The notes beneath the pieces were generated by a model. That model searched no databases. It was given only the letters and a program-made list of their open reading frames with translations, and had not been told where the DNA came from. Position numbers and translations under genes: made by a program. From Maylandia zebra (taxonomy: Eukaryota; Chordata; Actinopteri; Cichliformes; Cichlidae), in NCBI RefSeq assembly GCF_041146795.1, contig NC_135176.1, positions 26,111,786 to 26,175,785 on the forward strand: a stretch of 64,000 nucleotides of DNA, written 5' to 3'. This document shows, piece by piece, positions 34,201 through 45,690 of the stretch. Within the stretch, counting starts at the first letter, position 1, and the number at the start of each line of letters is the position of its first letter.

Positions 34201-36432
34201 TAGGTGTAGTCAGAATTTAAAGTGCAAGTAGTTGCAACACTGTCCCAGTGTAATATATGCAGAGTATGCAATGTTTATATTGTATGAAGTTGTGTTATAA
34301 ATATATACATATATAAATGTACAAAATTGCAAATTTACAGGTGAGAGATCATTACAGTTCAACAATTAGTTAGTGATTCAGTAGCCTGATGGCCTGTGGA
34401 TAGAAACTGTTTTTCTTTAGTCTGGTTGTCCTTTATGTTACAGCTGATAATGTGTTTTGTGGATTATACAGACTAATAAGGACATTTATTTTGTGAAACA
34501 AGACAGTGCTGCTGCTGTTTTGTGTCCTAAGTAAAATGTTCCTCAGTTCCATTCAGGTGGGTTTGGGGGCAGAAATGTCAGAGATAAGTGTTTCATGCAC
34601 ACAGCTGTTTGTCTGGAGAGATAAACAAATATTCCTTGGTTATATTTAAAAGTGACTCCAAAATTAGGTGTGTGAACTGTCAAGACTTGTGGATATTATT
34701 TCTGTCTGTCTTCTGTCCTTCATACCTCAGCTCACTGGCCTCATCTTTTATTCAGGTGTTGATTCGCCGGCGCCCCCTGCTGTACGTGGTAGGACTCCTC
34801 ATCCCGAGCATCTTCCTCATGTTGGTAGATGTGATGAGCTTCTACCTGCCTCTGAACAGCGGTACACGCATCACCTTTAAGATCAGCATACTGCTCGGCT
34901 ACACCGTCTTCAGAGTCAACATGACAGATGAACTGCCTGTTACTGCTGTCAGAACTTCACTCATTGGTGGGATTTTAAAGACACACATATGTAAAGCAAA
35001 CAACCTATATCCTGTTTTTTATTCTGTAACTGAAGCCAGAAAGGTTAATGTAAAATAAATTCCAATGTGCACTGTCTGCAAAACATTAATTTGTAGAATG
35101 ACAATAGTATGTCTAGTAGTACTGGGGGAATACAAGAGGAAAAACAAGTGGAGCCTAATTGAAGAAGCAGAATCTGAAATACCTTAATTAAATTATGAAG
35201 CTCTGAGTGCTCCCCACATTTAATTTTACACACAGTAATTTATCTGGGGAGGCTGCAAACCTGCTCTGCCTTAAATAGAGTGCTCCATGAAAAACCTATA
35301 AAGAGTAAGGGTAATGTTAAACCACAGAAAAGATCACTCTTAGACTAAATACCCCAAGACTGGCAGTGTGTCACAATATGAAGGCAGTTTGAGGTAGAAT
35401 CAGACTGTGAGCATGGAAATAGGTGTCTGGGCAATCAGTAAAGCTTTATTGTAAATATCGGTTATAGTTTGGATTTTATGTAACTAGACACTATTGTAAG
35501 TGTTTCTATATTCTCCACCAAGTTTCTGAACTATGCAATCTCCATTTAGGGGTGTTCTTTGTGGTGTGCATGGCCCTGCTGATGCTCAGTCTGATCAAGT
35601 CTATACTGGTTGTGAAGCTGCTTCACTACAGTGAGAAGGAGGTCAAGGAAATGTCAGTGTCTGCCTGCCTGTTGGACAAGTACGGCTCAGCTGGTCATGT
35701 CTTTACTGAGAGTGCTTTAACTTCCATCAAAACCCTCGACCACATAAACCCATCTGGAGGTAAACTTTAAGACTCGTTTTCCCAAATGTGCTATTGGCAG
35801 CGGATATAAGAGTACACTTTTTTTTTTTTTTTTTACTTTGCTTCAGCAAAATTGAAAACAACATCATGAGTCATGGGAGGAAAAACACTTAAACGGGAGC
35901 CAAGGCACATCTTATCTGTGGGAAAATTTAAGCCCTAAAAATAGAAATAGAAATACACACTGTGCCAAAGCGTATGGAAACTCTTTTTGAAAGTAGGACA
36001 AAAATGCATTAGCGGAATAGTTGAGGGTGGAATAGCAGCAGGGTGGCACAGTGGGCCAAGTCAATGGGGCTATTGTACAGGATATAAAGCTGGTAAAGGA
36101 TATAAACTGTCTCCTACTCCATAAATATATATCCATTACTTACATTGTAATGTTTTTTTTTCTTAGACTATGAGCTTGAAAACTCACTGGATGAGGATCT
36201 GCTGTCCCTGAATGAGATCCAGGATACTCCCACTGGGCTGGAGTGGCTCCTCCGAGAGCTGGTTTCCCTCCGTCTAGCTTTTTCCCAGGAGGACAGCGAG
36301 TCTTCAGCTCAGAGCGAATGGCTGGCCCTCTGCTCTAAGCTCGACTGCTTCCTGTTTCGCCTTTATCTGCTGGTTCTGGGCTTGTATGCTGGAACGCTGC
36401 TGCTGCTCTGGGTCAACTGGAGCTTTGCTTGA
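28287..36432 (+). CDS. htr3b: 5-hydroxytryptamine receptor 3B-like subunit (9 exons)
   Basis: Subunit of the serotonin-gated cation channel, a Cys-loop pentamer of the plasma membrane; in mammals 3B works with 3A and raises conductance (family knowledge). Exons: 28287-28320, 28985-29148, 29339-29383, 29524-29633, 30214-30383, 31795-31952, 34756-34966, 35550-35759, 36167-36432. All junctions are GT-AG and give 1368 nt, 455 aa. Signal peptide about 1-16. The Cys-loop is Cys150 to Cys164 with 13 residues between. Loop B Trp is Trp202 (GEWELL). Loop D keeps WYRQ. M1 begins near residue 234, M2 follows Gly263, M3 is coded by exon 8 and M4 ends the protein. The M2-M3 part reads YTVFRVNMTDELP, the 3B signature rather than 3A. 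The -1' position is Thr264 instead of Glu. The cytoplasmic helix has Glu409, Ser413 and Ser417 where 3A has basic residues. The tandem neighbour htr3a has the same exon plan. Confidence 0.93.
31025..31330 (-). repeat. Teleost dispersed repeat with GAATT-type tail, copy 2
   Basis: Reverse copy of the family at 9890-10402. It opens with a run of AATTC-like units (the tail) and then ttttatttatatagcgtcaa, cactttatattgtag and ggaaaaactcccttttaac. It lies in htr3b intron 5, between the Cys-loop exon and the loop-B exon. Confidence 0.65.
33655..33995 (+). repeat. SINE/LINE2-type repeat
   Basis: Contains tggagtttgcatgttctcac, then cttcctcccacagtccaaag, then ggtgacctgtccagtgc, ending in an ATGGATGGA-like tail. 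These are landmarks of a very common fish SINE/LINE2-type retroposon. It lies in htr3b intron 6, in gene orientation. Confidence 0.6.
34018..34440. repeat. Dispersed repeat, class unresolved
   Basis: Has tgaagtttattgtcatata, then gcaatgaaattcttac, and near 34380 agtagcctgatggcctgtgg. These motifs recur in fish retroposon tails. The copy is decayed and its boundaries are approximate. It lies in htr3b intron 6. Confidence 0.4.
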
Positions 36433-36513
36433 CTTAACTGCACATTTAAAAACAGTTCTTGCCTATGTCCACTGTACTTGCAGAGATAAATACTGCACTG
36501 TTGCTGTGTATAG

Positions 36514-36534
36514 AATAAACCTGACTTAAATAAA
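36514..36534 (+). terminator. htr3b: htr3b polyadenylation signals
   Basis: AATAAA occurs at 36514-36519 and again at 36529-36534, about 80-100 bases after the htr3b stop codon. Either would give a short 3' UTR. Confidence 0.5.
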
Positions 36535-39400
36535 AATATAGGCTACTTCAAGAAGTGCTCATATATATTTAACCTAAGAAACCACTGGTTACAATACACT
36601 TTATTTGTATGTTGTTGTTGTATTTTATATGTTGCAATGTGGCTGTTTTTTGACTGTTTTTAGTTTTAATCACAGTTTTGGACCTTTGGGGTCTAAGAAC
36701 AGGATGTGGTCAAAACAACAGTTTATTCAGATTATATAAATTATTAAAAAAAACTATGTTTATTACTGACAGATTGAGTAATGCCTTTTAAATAGCCAGT
36801 ACAAATATTTGGCAAAACTGCAAAAAGTACACTTGAAGTCTTCTGGAGCAATAGCTACTCTTTAAATATGCTGCTCGCGTAACCGCCACCGCTCTAGCCA
36901 TCGTAGCACTGTATCATCATTCTGACAAAGACATTATTGTATCGGCTCTGTTATTATGTTTCCCGGCAGTGAAGATTTACTCAGAGATACTGTACAATAA
37001 AGTAGCTCTCAGGAGAAAATTCTCACTTCCAGTGTGATGCTATGATATTGTATTCATACTTTAATCTCCATCCTACTGCCACAAAATGGATCAGTGAAAA
37101 CCTTTCAGAGCTCAGCTGCTGTGTCTCTACTCCCTGGTGGTTTCCTAATAGTCCTAATAAGAATATCAAATGTGCACAGAAAACTTGCCAGTGTAACGAT
37201 CAATATTAATGTAGTTTTGACGGTATCAGCAACCTCTTTTTTCCAGTATATCTGGTTACACGATGTTATGCAACACATCTGAAAATAAATCTTTCATCAT
37301 TGCTTTGTTAGTGTCTCTATGAGGCTTCCAGTGGCTGTTTAAGATGTCTGCATTCGCTTTGTTTTGGATATAAATGTAATCTGTAGATGTTTGTGCCTGT
37401 TTTTTTTTTTTTAAATAAAAATAATAACCACAAAAAGAATGTGATTATTTTGCAAAGATAAAACATGACAGAAGAAGCAACAAAAGCTTTTGTGAGGCAA
37501 AGGAACGATGGCTCCTGCCTTTCTGAAATACACATGATTACAGACTTAGTATGCATCCATTTAGAGAGACAGCTACAAGCCCTCAAAGGCTTCACTGCTC
37601 ATATTCATTATTTCTGAAACCCGGAGAGCAGGCGAGTGAAAAAGTAGGCCACAAAACCTTTCTTTAGGAAATTTCACATGAATGAAACTAAAGAGTTGTT
37701 ACAACCCTCCATGGCTTAGAGCTAAAGGTTCAATCCAAATCAAACCTAGGTTTTTTTGTTTGAATTGCAATCTGAATTTGAAAACTACTTACATTATATG
37801 AGTCAAAAACCAAAGCTTTCAGTATTTTAGATATAGTCAGTGTGAAAGTGAACTACAATATTGTCCTCTTTCAAGGTGCAGTTAAGATCAGGGGCTAAAC
37901 ATGTGGCACAGAGGCCAGAATTTTAAGATTTTAGGATTAGGCTTAAAACTTTCCTTTTTGCTAAAGCATATAGTTAAGGCTGGATCAGGTAACCCTGAAA
38001 TCTCCCTTAGTTATGCTGCAATAGGTTTAGGCTGCTGGGGGATTCCCATGATGCATTGAGTATTTCTTCTTCAGTCAGCTTTCTCACTCACTATGTGTTA
38101 ACAGACCTCTCTGCATTGAATCATACTTGTTATTAATCTGTCTCTCTTCCACAGCACGTCTTTATCCTGTCTTCCTTCTCTCACCCCAACCAGTCGCGGC
38201 AGATGGCTCCGCCCCTCCCTGAGCCTGGTTCTGCTGGAGGTTTCTTCCTGTTAAAAGGGAGTTTTTCCTTCCCACTGTTACCAAAGTGCTTGGTCACATG
38301 ATTGTTGGGTTTTTTTTTCTCTGTATGTATTATTGTAGGGTCTACCTTACAATATAAAGCGCCTTGAGGAGACTGTTGTTGTGATTTGGCGCTGTATAAA
38401 TAAAATTGAATTGAACTGAATAAAACTGGCCTGCCAAAGAGCCCAGTTCACCTTGCTACTTTTCAAAGGCTAACAGTTGCAAATGATTCATTAATCATTT
38501 AAATTTTTTAATAAGGCATACCACTATTCCTTGTATAGCCATGAAAATGTATTGAAAGTAAATAGTATTTCTAGATCCTGATAAATTGCAACATACTACT
38601 GTTGTTTAAATCCAAAAGCACAGAACATGTGAAGCTTACGTGCATTTGTGGACTTCACTGTTGTCTGGAAATTGTACAGCAAGTGTAATGATAGTAGACT
38701 CAGTAGTAATAGGGATGATGGAGCATTTTGAAGGCAGATCCAGCAAAGATTATTTCAGTGTTGTAAAGATAACTGGGCTGTATGCGGCACATAATCAGTT
38801 TACTCATAGTAAGTACTGTAGATAGAGCAATCCTGGCCACGAACATTTGCAGTATAGTATGCTCTGAGGTGTGAACAAAATATTATGCCCTTTCCTTAAA
38901 AGTTAATGGGCATATTTACCAAACAAAATGTACCCTGATGTAAAACTGAGGACAGCTGAAAACTGGCTAATAAAAATTCACACCGCCACGCTCCTTTTTA
39001 ATTGTTTTTAAGGCATTAATTGCTGACACTTTGAGACTAAAATGAGATGACATTCTTGCCTAATGGTTTCTTAATTGGTAAACATTGTAACATACTGGCC
39101 TGTGATCGTATTATTGAATTAAATAACTTCTCAGACATGACATATGATCCAGTCGCAGAACTCTGGCTCCATTTATCTGAGCGAGCTGCTGCTTTATTGA
39201 ACAAGGAGTGGTGTCAGAGCAGACGGATACACCCTCATGAGTGGAGTGACACTAACAAGGTTTTGATAGTGGATGTGAGCGAAGCGATGCATATAGTGGA
39301 TGGATGTGGAGGATATAGGTGCCAGGCATCCTGAGGCCTTTCATCAGAGCGACAGGCAGACTTCAGCAGCAACAAGGGAAAACACAGGTGAACTAGCAGC
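36535..39400. other. htr3b-htr3a intergenic region
   Basis: The tandem receptor genes are separated by just under 3 kb. Apart from the dispersed repeat at 37910-38425 the region is AT-rich with no open frame of interest. The part just before 39401 should hold the htr3a promoter and 5' UTR, but no core element was recognised. Confidence 0.5.
37910..38425 (+). repeat. Teleost dispersed repeat with GAATT-type tail, copy 3
   Basis: The longest and least decayed copy of the family. It has gattaggcttaaaactttcc, gctgctgggggattcccatg, ggtttcttcctgttaaaagg and caatataaagcgccttgag, ending in ttgaattgaactgaa. It lies between htr3b and htr3a. Confidence 0.7.
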
Positions 39401-42400
39401 ATGAGATTCTCATCAGCCTGGACAGCACTCTGCTTCCTTCTGATTAATGAAGCCTCAAAAGAATGCACAGGTACACCAGAGGATTTAATTTTATTGTTAA
39501 CCTAAGCCAGTTTTGGGCCTTGGGTTCACCAAATATCAGGGAAAATATTAATGATAGTTTAAAATGGTATTAGCTTTCCTGTGTAATATTTTTGCTAGTC
39601 TTCATTTGACTTTCTAGTCCAATCTTAGCTGTTTTATTTTAGTCACATCTGTCTGCTAACAAATTAAGTGTTTTTGCAAAAAGTTGAATCTTAATAATGA
39701 ATCTTAGTAACTAATAATTATATATATCTATCATTTAAATTAAATAAAATTAAAGTGTCTCAAACAAAGAAAGAAATATCGCAGAAACAGCTGACATTAA
39801 TTGTACGTATAAAAGATAAAGGATATATGTTGAGAAATAAAAAAAGCAATGAACACTTAAAGTACTGTTATATTTGTGGTGAAATACATTATGGAACTTC
39901 AAAACATTTATGCTTTGAATGCTTGGAAATGTAGCTTTTTGATTAAATATACGTGACATGTAGCTGTTATCTGTCATCTGAAACAAGAAATGCATATTCC
40001 TTATGAAATACATTTAGTTTAAAAATATTCAGTGCATTTAATATTCATAATGATTTCCTTCTAATTATTTTTGATGAATTCCATTTTTATTTTTATTGAA
40101 GTTGACCACAGATGCAACCGATCTTATTACACATTTGTTTGTCATTTGTGATTTTAACTATTTCTTTAACGGCATATATTTATATGTGCATATATTTATA
40201 TGTGCATATATTATTATATATATATATTATATTAGTGTGTCTATTAGATTTTTTATGGGTTTTTCAAATTTTCACTGTAACTTTTTCAGCAAAGAAACTG
40301 GGCAGCAGCACTGGAAGATTTGCCAATGCCACCTTAGTGCGACTGGCAGAATTTTTGAGTGTCGGTTATAAGAAAGGAGTGAGACCAGTGAAAGACTGGA
40401 ACACCCCTACTAATGTGGAAATTGACCTCATGGTATACTCTATCCTTAATGTGGTGAGTTATGCTGTCTACAAAGCAATTACTATTTTCTGTGTGTTATA
40501 TATATATATTTTATATAGTATATATAACATTATATATATAAAGAAATCATCATTAAGTACACAATGTGTCATAATTATGCATACATGAGCATGCACAAAT
40601 ACACAGTCATTTTGTAAAACTGAATCTAAATCATTGCTTTCACATGTTAGGATTTTTAAAAAAAAAAAACATAGAAGCACCAATGTAACGTGGACCATAT
40701 ACCATTTTTTGTTTTTCCCCTGATTTCTCTGTTTTGTTTTGTGTTAAAGGATGAGAAGAATCAGGTGTTAACAACATACGTCTGGTACAGACAGGTAAGA
40801 AAAATAAAAAATCTTGATGTATATTGTTTGCTTACTTTATCTGTAATTGTGGTATTATTAATTTATCACATATTTGATCTATTTGACATGGCAAACATGT
40901 GGTTACTCAACAATAAGTTTTAGTATTCACATTCATGCCATTTAAAACAAAAAACTTTCAGTTATGATTGATTTTTTCCCCCTCTTTGAAACCATTACAT
41001 TTTCTCATGGGGCTGTGTAAGTGCCATAAACACAGACAAACAAACCAAATGTTTGCTTGTCTTTGTTTGGACAAATGACTAAATCAATAAATACGCCATT
41101 AAAAGACACAAAGTATTATCTATAAAATTTAGACATTAGTCAACTTATAAAGTGCTGCATGAAATATGTTTGCTTTAACTTACATCTGTGTTTGCTTTTC
41201 TTTGTATTCCTTTGTGTTCACTTAATAATGACACCACACTCAGTCCATATTTTCTGACATAGTGCAATTAAAAAAATCTTTACATTCTGTTTGGTTCTTT
41301 CTGCACTCCTGAATATTTCAGTCATGGAAAGATGAGTTCCTGGTGTGGGATTCACAGGACTTTGATGGAGTCAAAAAAATTTCCATACCCACGGCTAATG
41401 TTTGGGTTCCTGACATCCTCATCAATGAGTTGTAAGATTATGCTATTACTAGTTCTAACAGACAGACCCTCTCGCATTTCTGTTACAATGATTAAAACTG
41501 TTATTTCTGCCTGTGACCTGCAGTGTAGACGTGGGGAAGTCTCCAGACATTCCTTACGTTTATGTCACAGATGATGGAGTTGTGCGCAACTACAAGCCCA
41601 TCCAGGTTGTCACAGCTTGCACTCTCAATATCTACAACTTCCCATTTGATGTACAGAATTGCAGCCTGACCTTCCAAAGCTGGCTCCATACCAGTAAGAT
41701 ATTTCACCGAGTTATTAATTAATTTATCATTACATAACAGTCATTCTCACAATTTTGTTTTTCTAAAAACATTTTTATTATATGACATTTAAATGAACAT
41801 TTTATTATTTTTATTCCTAAAAGTATTCCCATGTATAAGAATGCTAACAAGCCTCTAACAAGCCAAACGTACATTTTAGGTTAGAAGTATTTGTGAATGC
41901 TTTAAAAAAAATGCAATGAATAGTTCATATTTATCAATTACCTGCATGCAAATTGAACTAAACAGAAAAAAAAAGCTAAATCCAATCAATGTCTTTGAAG
42001 CAGCACCACTTCTTGTAAGTCTTGGCTAGAACAACTGCTCTGTTTGATGAATCCATCAACTCTCTCCCGCTGTGAGAGAGCACAGAGGTAGGTGAAGGCT
42101 GACGTGTTGCCATGGCTGTTTCACGCTGCTCCCAATATTGTGTTCGATTTGTAGTTGATGACATCAACATCACCCTGATGCGAGAGCCCGAGGAACTCAG
42201 TAAAGACAAGAGTGTCTTCATGAACCAAGGAGAGTGGGAGTTACTTCATGTACTATCCAAATATAAGAACTTCAGTGTGGACAAAGAAGAGTATTACGCT
42301 GAAATGAAATTTCATGTGAGTGTAAAGATTTACTAAGTTGTATAGAGCATACAAAAACTCAGAACCAATCTAATAGGTCAAGATAGAGAAACAGTGAAAA

Positions 42401-45400
42401 CAATAGACTGACCAAAAATAAAAAATAGACATAAGAATTTCAGCTTCAATTTAAGGGGTTTATCAGAAGTACTGAATTAACTCTTCAGAAATTCAAGCAT
42501 TTTTATACAAAGTCCCTCATTTTTGGAAGTTCAAAAGTAACCGGACAACCCCGATGTTAAACAAAAGAATTTTTTTATGATTAAATTCTTTGCACTCACT
42601 GACTGCCTGAAGTCCATGGCCATCATCTTTTTCCTCCGGCGATTAAGGACTATCCCATTTTTCTGCTTTGAAAAACTTGTGAGGTGCTTTTGCAGGTTGT
42701 TTTGCATCACTAACCATTTGCTCTGTGAAACGCTGTCTGGCTGGCAGGATTTGGTGGAATCTAGGAAAGTATAACCCTTTGCACTTCAGAATTCATCCTG
42801 ATACTTTTATCAGCAGTTGAGTCATTACTAAACACCAGTGACCTGTCTCTATGGAAAGCCATGTTTGACAGATGATGTGGGCCATTCCTTTCCCTCTCCA
42901 TACGTTTCTTTTCCAGTCAGTCTGTTACAAGTGAATCCTCGTTCCATGATTTGGATTTTTTTCCAGAGCTGTGCAGGCTCCTTTAGATCTTTAGAAAAGT
43001 CTAATCTGGCCTTCTTGTTTTTGAGTGGAACAAGTGGTTTGCACGTTGTCGTAAACTGCATTTACGATGATGAAACCATCTCTCAATTGGAGACTTTGAT
43101 CATGATACACATACCTTCTTGAGAGTGCTCTTGGCTTAGCAAGGTGTTGTGAAGTTGTTTTTCTTAACCATGGAAATAATTCTGTGATCATTTACTTTAG
43201 TTATCTTTTGTGGTCTTTCAGACCTTTTGGTGTTGATGAACTACAGTGAATTCATTCTTTTTAAGCACACATCAAACTGTCGCAAAAGCCACTAAAAAGG
43301 CTTTTGCTATCTCTCTGACAGGTTTATTTTCATTTTTCAACCAGATGACGGTCTTGTTTACTTGCACAGACATCTCTTGGATGTCTCTTGAACAGGCACC
43401 AAATGCAAGTTCAGTACTTGGAATTGAAAAAAGACAGGCATCACCTGATTGTGAAATGTTGTCAAGCCAATTCTCTTTGAACCTGTGAAAATAGGGGACT
43501 ATGGATAAAAATTGGTATAATTCCTAAACAACTAATGCAACACTTTTGTGTAACCTCTTGAATTTAAATCTTCACTTTAATAAAATTATCAGTGTTTTAT
43601 TTCAAATCCACTGCAGTGGTCCCGAGAGGTAAAATTACAATTGTTCAAATACTTCCAAATAACTTTGGACCTGACTATGTATTCATCATCATGCTTTATA
43701 GTCAGGGGCTGCACATAAGTGGTCCGCAGGTGCGCATTCGCTGTCAAAATAAAAGACGCGCACCAGATAAGAAGTTGCAACGCGCGTTTGAGATAAGATT
43801 TTCTGGAGGAGGACAGACATTTGTTTAGAACTCTTAAAGATGTCGAAGATGCAAGCTCCTTTAAGCAATTACTTTGGTGTTCCTCCACCTCCAAAGAAAT
43901 GTCAGAAGGAGTCCGAACCACAAAAGAAGCATGTATTCTCGGAAAAGTGGTTGCAGGAGGTGAGCTGGCTTCAAACAAATGATAAACGCACAGAGATGTG
44001 GTGCAGAATATGCCGTGAAAATCCCACTCTACAGGACAAAAACAGTGCTTTTTATATGGACGCAAACGCGCGTTGCAACTTCTTATTGGGTGCGCGTCTT
44101 TTATTTTGACAGCGAATGCGCACATGTGGACCACTTATGTGTGCCCCTGTTTATAGGTTATAGTTAATGTTCTTACTATGATTTACAGAGAAAGCTGAAA
44201 GGTCTTTTTAAAAAAATCATTTTACCTTGTGTGTATTTTTCTCATTGCCTGTGGTACAATTACTCAAAATCTATTCCCAGGTGATAACACTGTTGATAAA
44301 CTGCTTATACCAACAAGAAACAAGAAACATGTTCCCATCTGTTCCCCAGATTCCCAGTTTTTATGAAAAGAAATGCTAAACATGTCCTCCCTCATTTGAT
44401 AGCACACATTTTAACTTGACTCTAAACTAAATCTCCCAGGTGGTGATCCGACGGCGACCATTATTCTACACCGTGAACCTGCTGCTGCCCAGCATCTTCT
44501 TAATGGTGATGGACATTGTGGGTTTCTATCTGCCACCAGACAGTGGAGAGAGAGTTTCATTCAAGATCACTTTGCTGCTGGGCTACTCTGTCTTCCTCAT
44601 CATTGTGTCTGACACTCTGCCTGCCACTGCCATAGGAACCCCGCTAATTGGTGACTAGAATCAATTACGCTCACCGGCAGTTTGTATTCAAATGAGCATT
44701 TTCTGTGACTATGTAGAGATGAGTTTAAAATATTTTGCCTGAAGGCAGTCTTACTTTTCTTTAAATGTATGGGTAAACAAAACAGAGAAAAATATGTCAG
44801 GGGAGATCAACACCATGAACAGCTATTGGTTTGTAGTAAAGCATGCAGTGACAGATGGCTGAGGGCAAAACATCACCTGAGCTGAAAACTATCCCAGGAT
44901 GGATTGGGTGTCAGGCCACATCCTTTCACCATTTACCATACTACCCTTTATCATTTATATACTACAATTCATTTATTTTTTTAATCTTATCTGTCCTACA
45001 GGTGTGTACTTTGTGGTTTGCATGGCCCTCCTAGTAATCAGCCTAACAGAAACTGTACTGATTGTACGTTTGGTCCACAAACAAGACCTGCAGCCCCCTG
45101 TGCCCCAGTGGCTGAAGTATCTGGTGTTGGAAAGAGCTCCAGTCCTTTTCTGCATCCACAAAAAGCACCGGCTATGTTCCAGACTTTCCTCTCAGTCCAC
45201 TGACATGGAGAACTACAAGGAAAACAACTATGGAAGTGGTAGGTATTGAAGAAAACAAGTAAAGTGGCTAATATAATTCATAATCGCACTTAAATAATGC
45301 AGAAAATAAGGAAAAATCCCTAAATGCTTTTAAGCTTTAGCACTGTAAATAATCCTACAACTCCAATCAAACCCTACAGCCCCGTGCTCACTCCACCACA

Positions 45401-45690
45401 CCTGTGAAATCGGCCGAAAGCTCAGCCAGCATGAGAGAGAAGATGGACTGCTTGGACTGCACCTGACTCCAGCTAAGGACAACGTCCCACCTCTCATGGA
45501 CAACATCCTGCAAGAGGTGACAACGATACGTCACTTCCTAGAGAAGAGGGACAAGTGCCGTGAAATTGCCAAGGAGTGGCTCCAGGTTGGCTATGTGCTT
45601 GACGTGCTGCTCTTCAGAGTCTACTTGGTGGCCGTGGTGGCCTACAGCATCACCCTGGGCACACTGTGGTCTGTTTGGCAGGCCGCCTAA
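39401..45690 (+). CDS. htr3a: 5-hydroxytryptamine receptor 3A-like subunit (9 exons)
   Basis: Obligate subunit of the 5-HT3 serotonin-gated cation channel; 3A can form functional homopentamers in mammals. Exons: 39401-39470, 40290-40453, 40750-40794, 41322-41431, 41524-41693, 42155-42315, 44440-44650, 45002-45238, 45380-45690. All junctions are GT-AG; the total is 1479 nt, 492 aa. Signal peptide about 1-20. Cys-loop is Cys162 to Cys176. Binding-site motifs: loop A LINEF, loop B Trp214 (GEWELL), loop C EYYAEMKF, loop D VWYRQ. M1 is about 247-271; M2 begins at Glu277, the -1' acidic ring that supports cation selectivity; M3 starts at 313; M4 is about 466-489. The cytoplasmic helix has Arg446, Arg450 and Lys454, at positions whose arginines lower single-channel conductance in human 5-HT3A. 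Exons 2, 3, 4, 5 and 7 have the same lengths as in htr3b, showing tandem duplication. Intron 6 carries two transposons. Confidence 0.95.
42400..43690 (-). mobile_element. Tc1/mariner-like transposon in htr3a intron 6, antisense, decayed
   Basis: The two edges look like ends of one element: near 42400 tgaccaaaaataaaaaat, and near 43665 aactttggacctgactat. The inside follows a fish Tc1-like transposase read on the minus strand, but broken by stops and indels. A clear fragment at 42849-43061 reads [18 protein letters not shown], then EPAQLWKKI. The conserved DD-E residues could not be placed in one frame, so it is inactive. Confidence 0.65.
43703..44149 (+). mobile_element. hAT-type deletion derivative with 88-bp terminal inverted repeats
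   Basis: The left 88 bp (43703-43790) and the right 87 bp (44063-44149) are inverted copies with only a few differences; both run from CAGGGGC inwards to CGCGCGTTTG. The flanks are TTTATAGT (43695-43702) and TTTATAGG (44150-44157), an 8-bp duplication with one mismatch. A short open frame at 43840-44109 encodes [12 protein letters not shown], then [13 protein letters not shown] and [10 protein letters not shown]. That resembles the N-terminal zinc-finger start of a hAT transposase, cut off at the right inverted repeat. It lies in htr3a intron 6, just beyond the Tc1-like element. Confidence 0.78.

Noticed and set aside
28985-36432. Nicotinic acetylcholine receptor subunit instead of htr3b
   Set aside because: No vicinal cysteine pair in loop C, and the M2-M3 sequence and locus both fit 5-HT3B.
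40184-40235. AT-rich, partly repeated stretch upstream of htr3a exon 2
   Set aside because: Ordinary simple sequence in an intron; no array of spaced repeats and no sign of function.
43589-44134. 181-codon antisense open frame over the hAT derivative
   Set aside because: It is the reverse of the inverted repeats and of the sense transposase-like frame. No domain was recognised.
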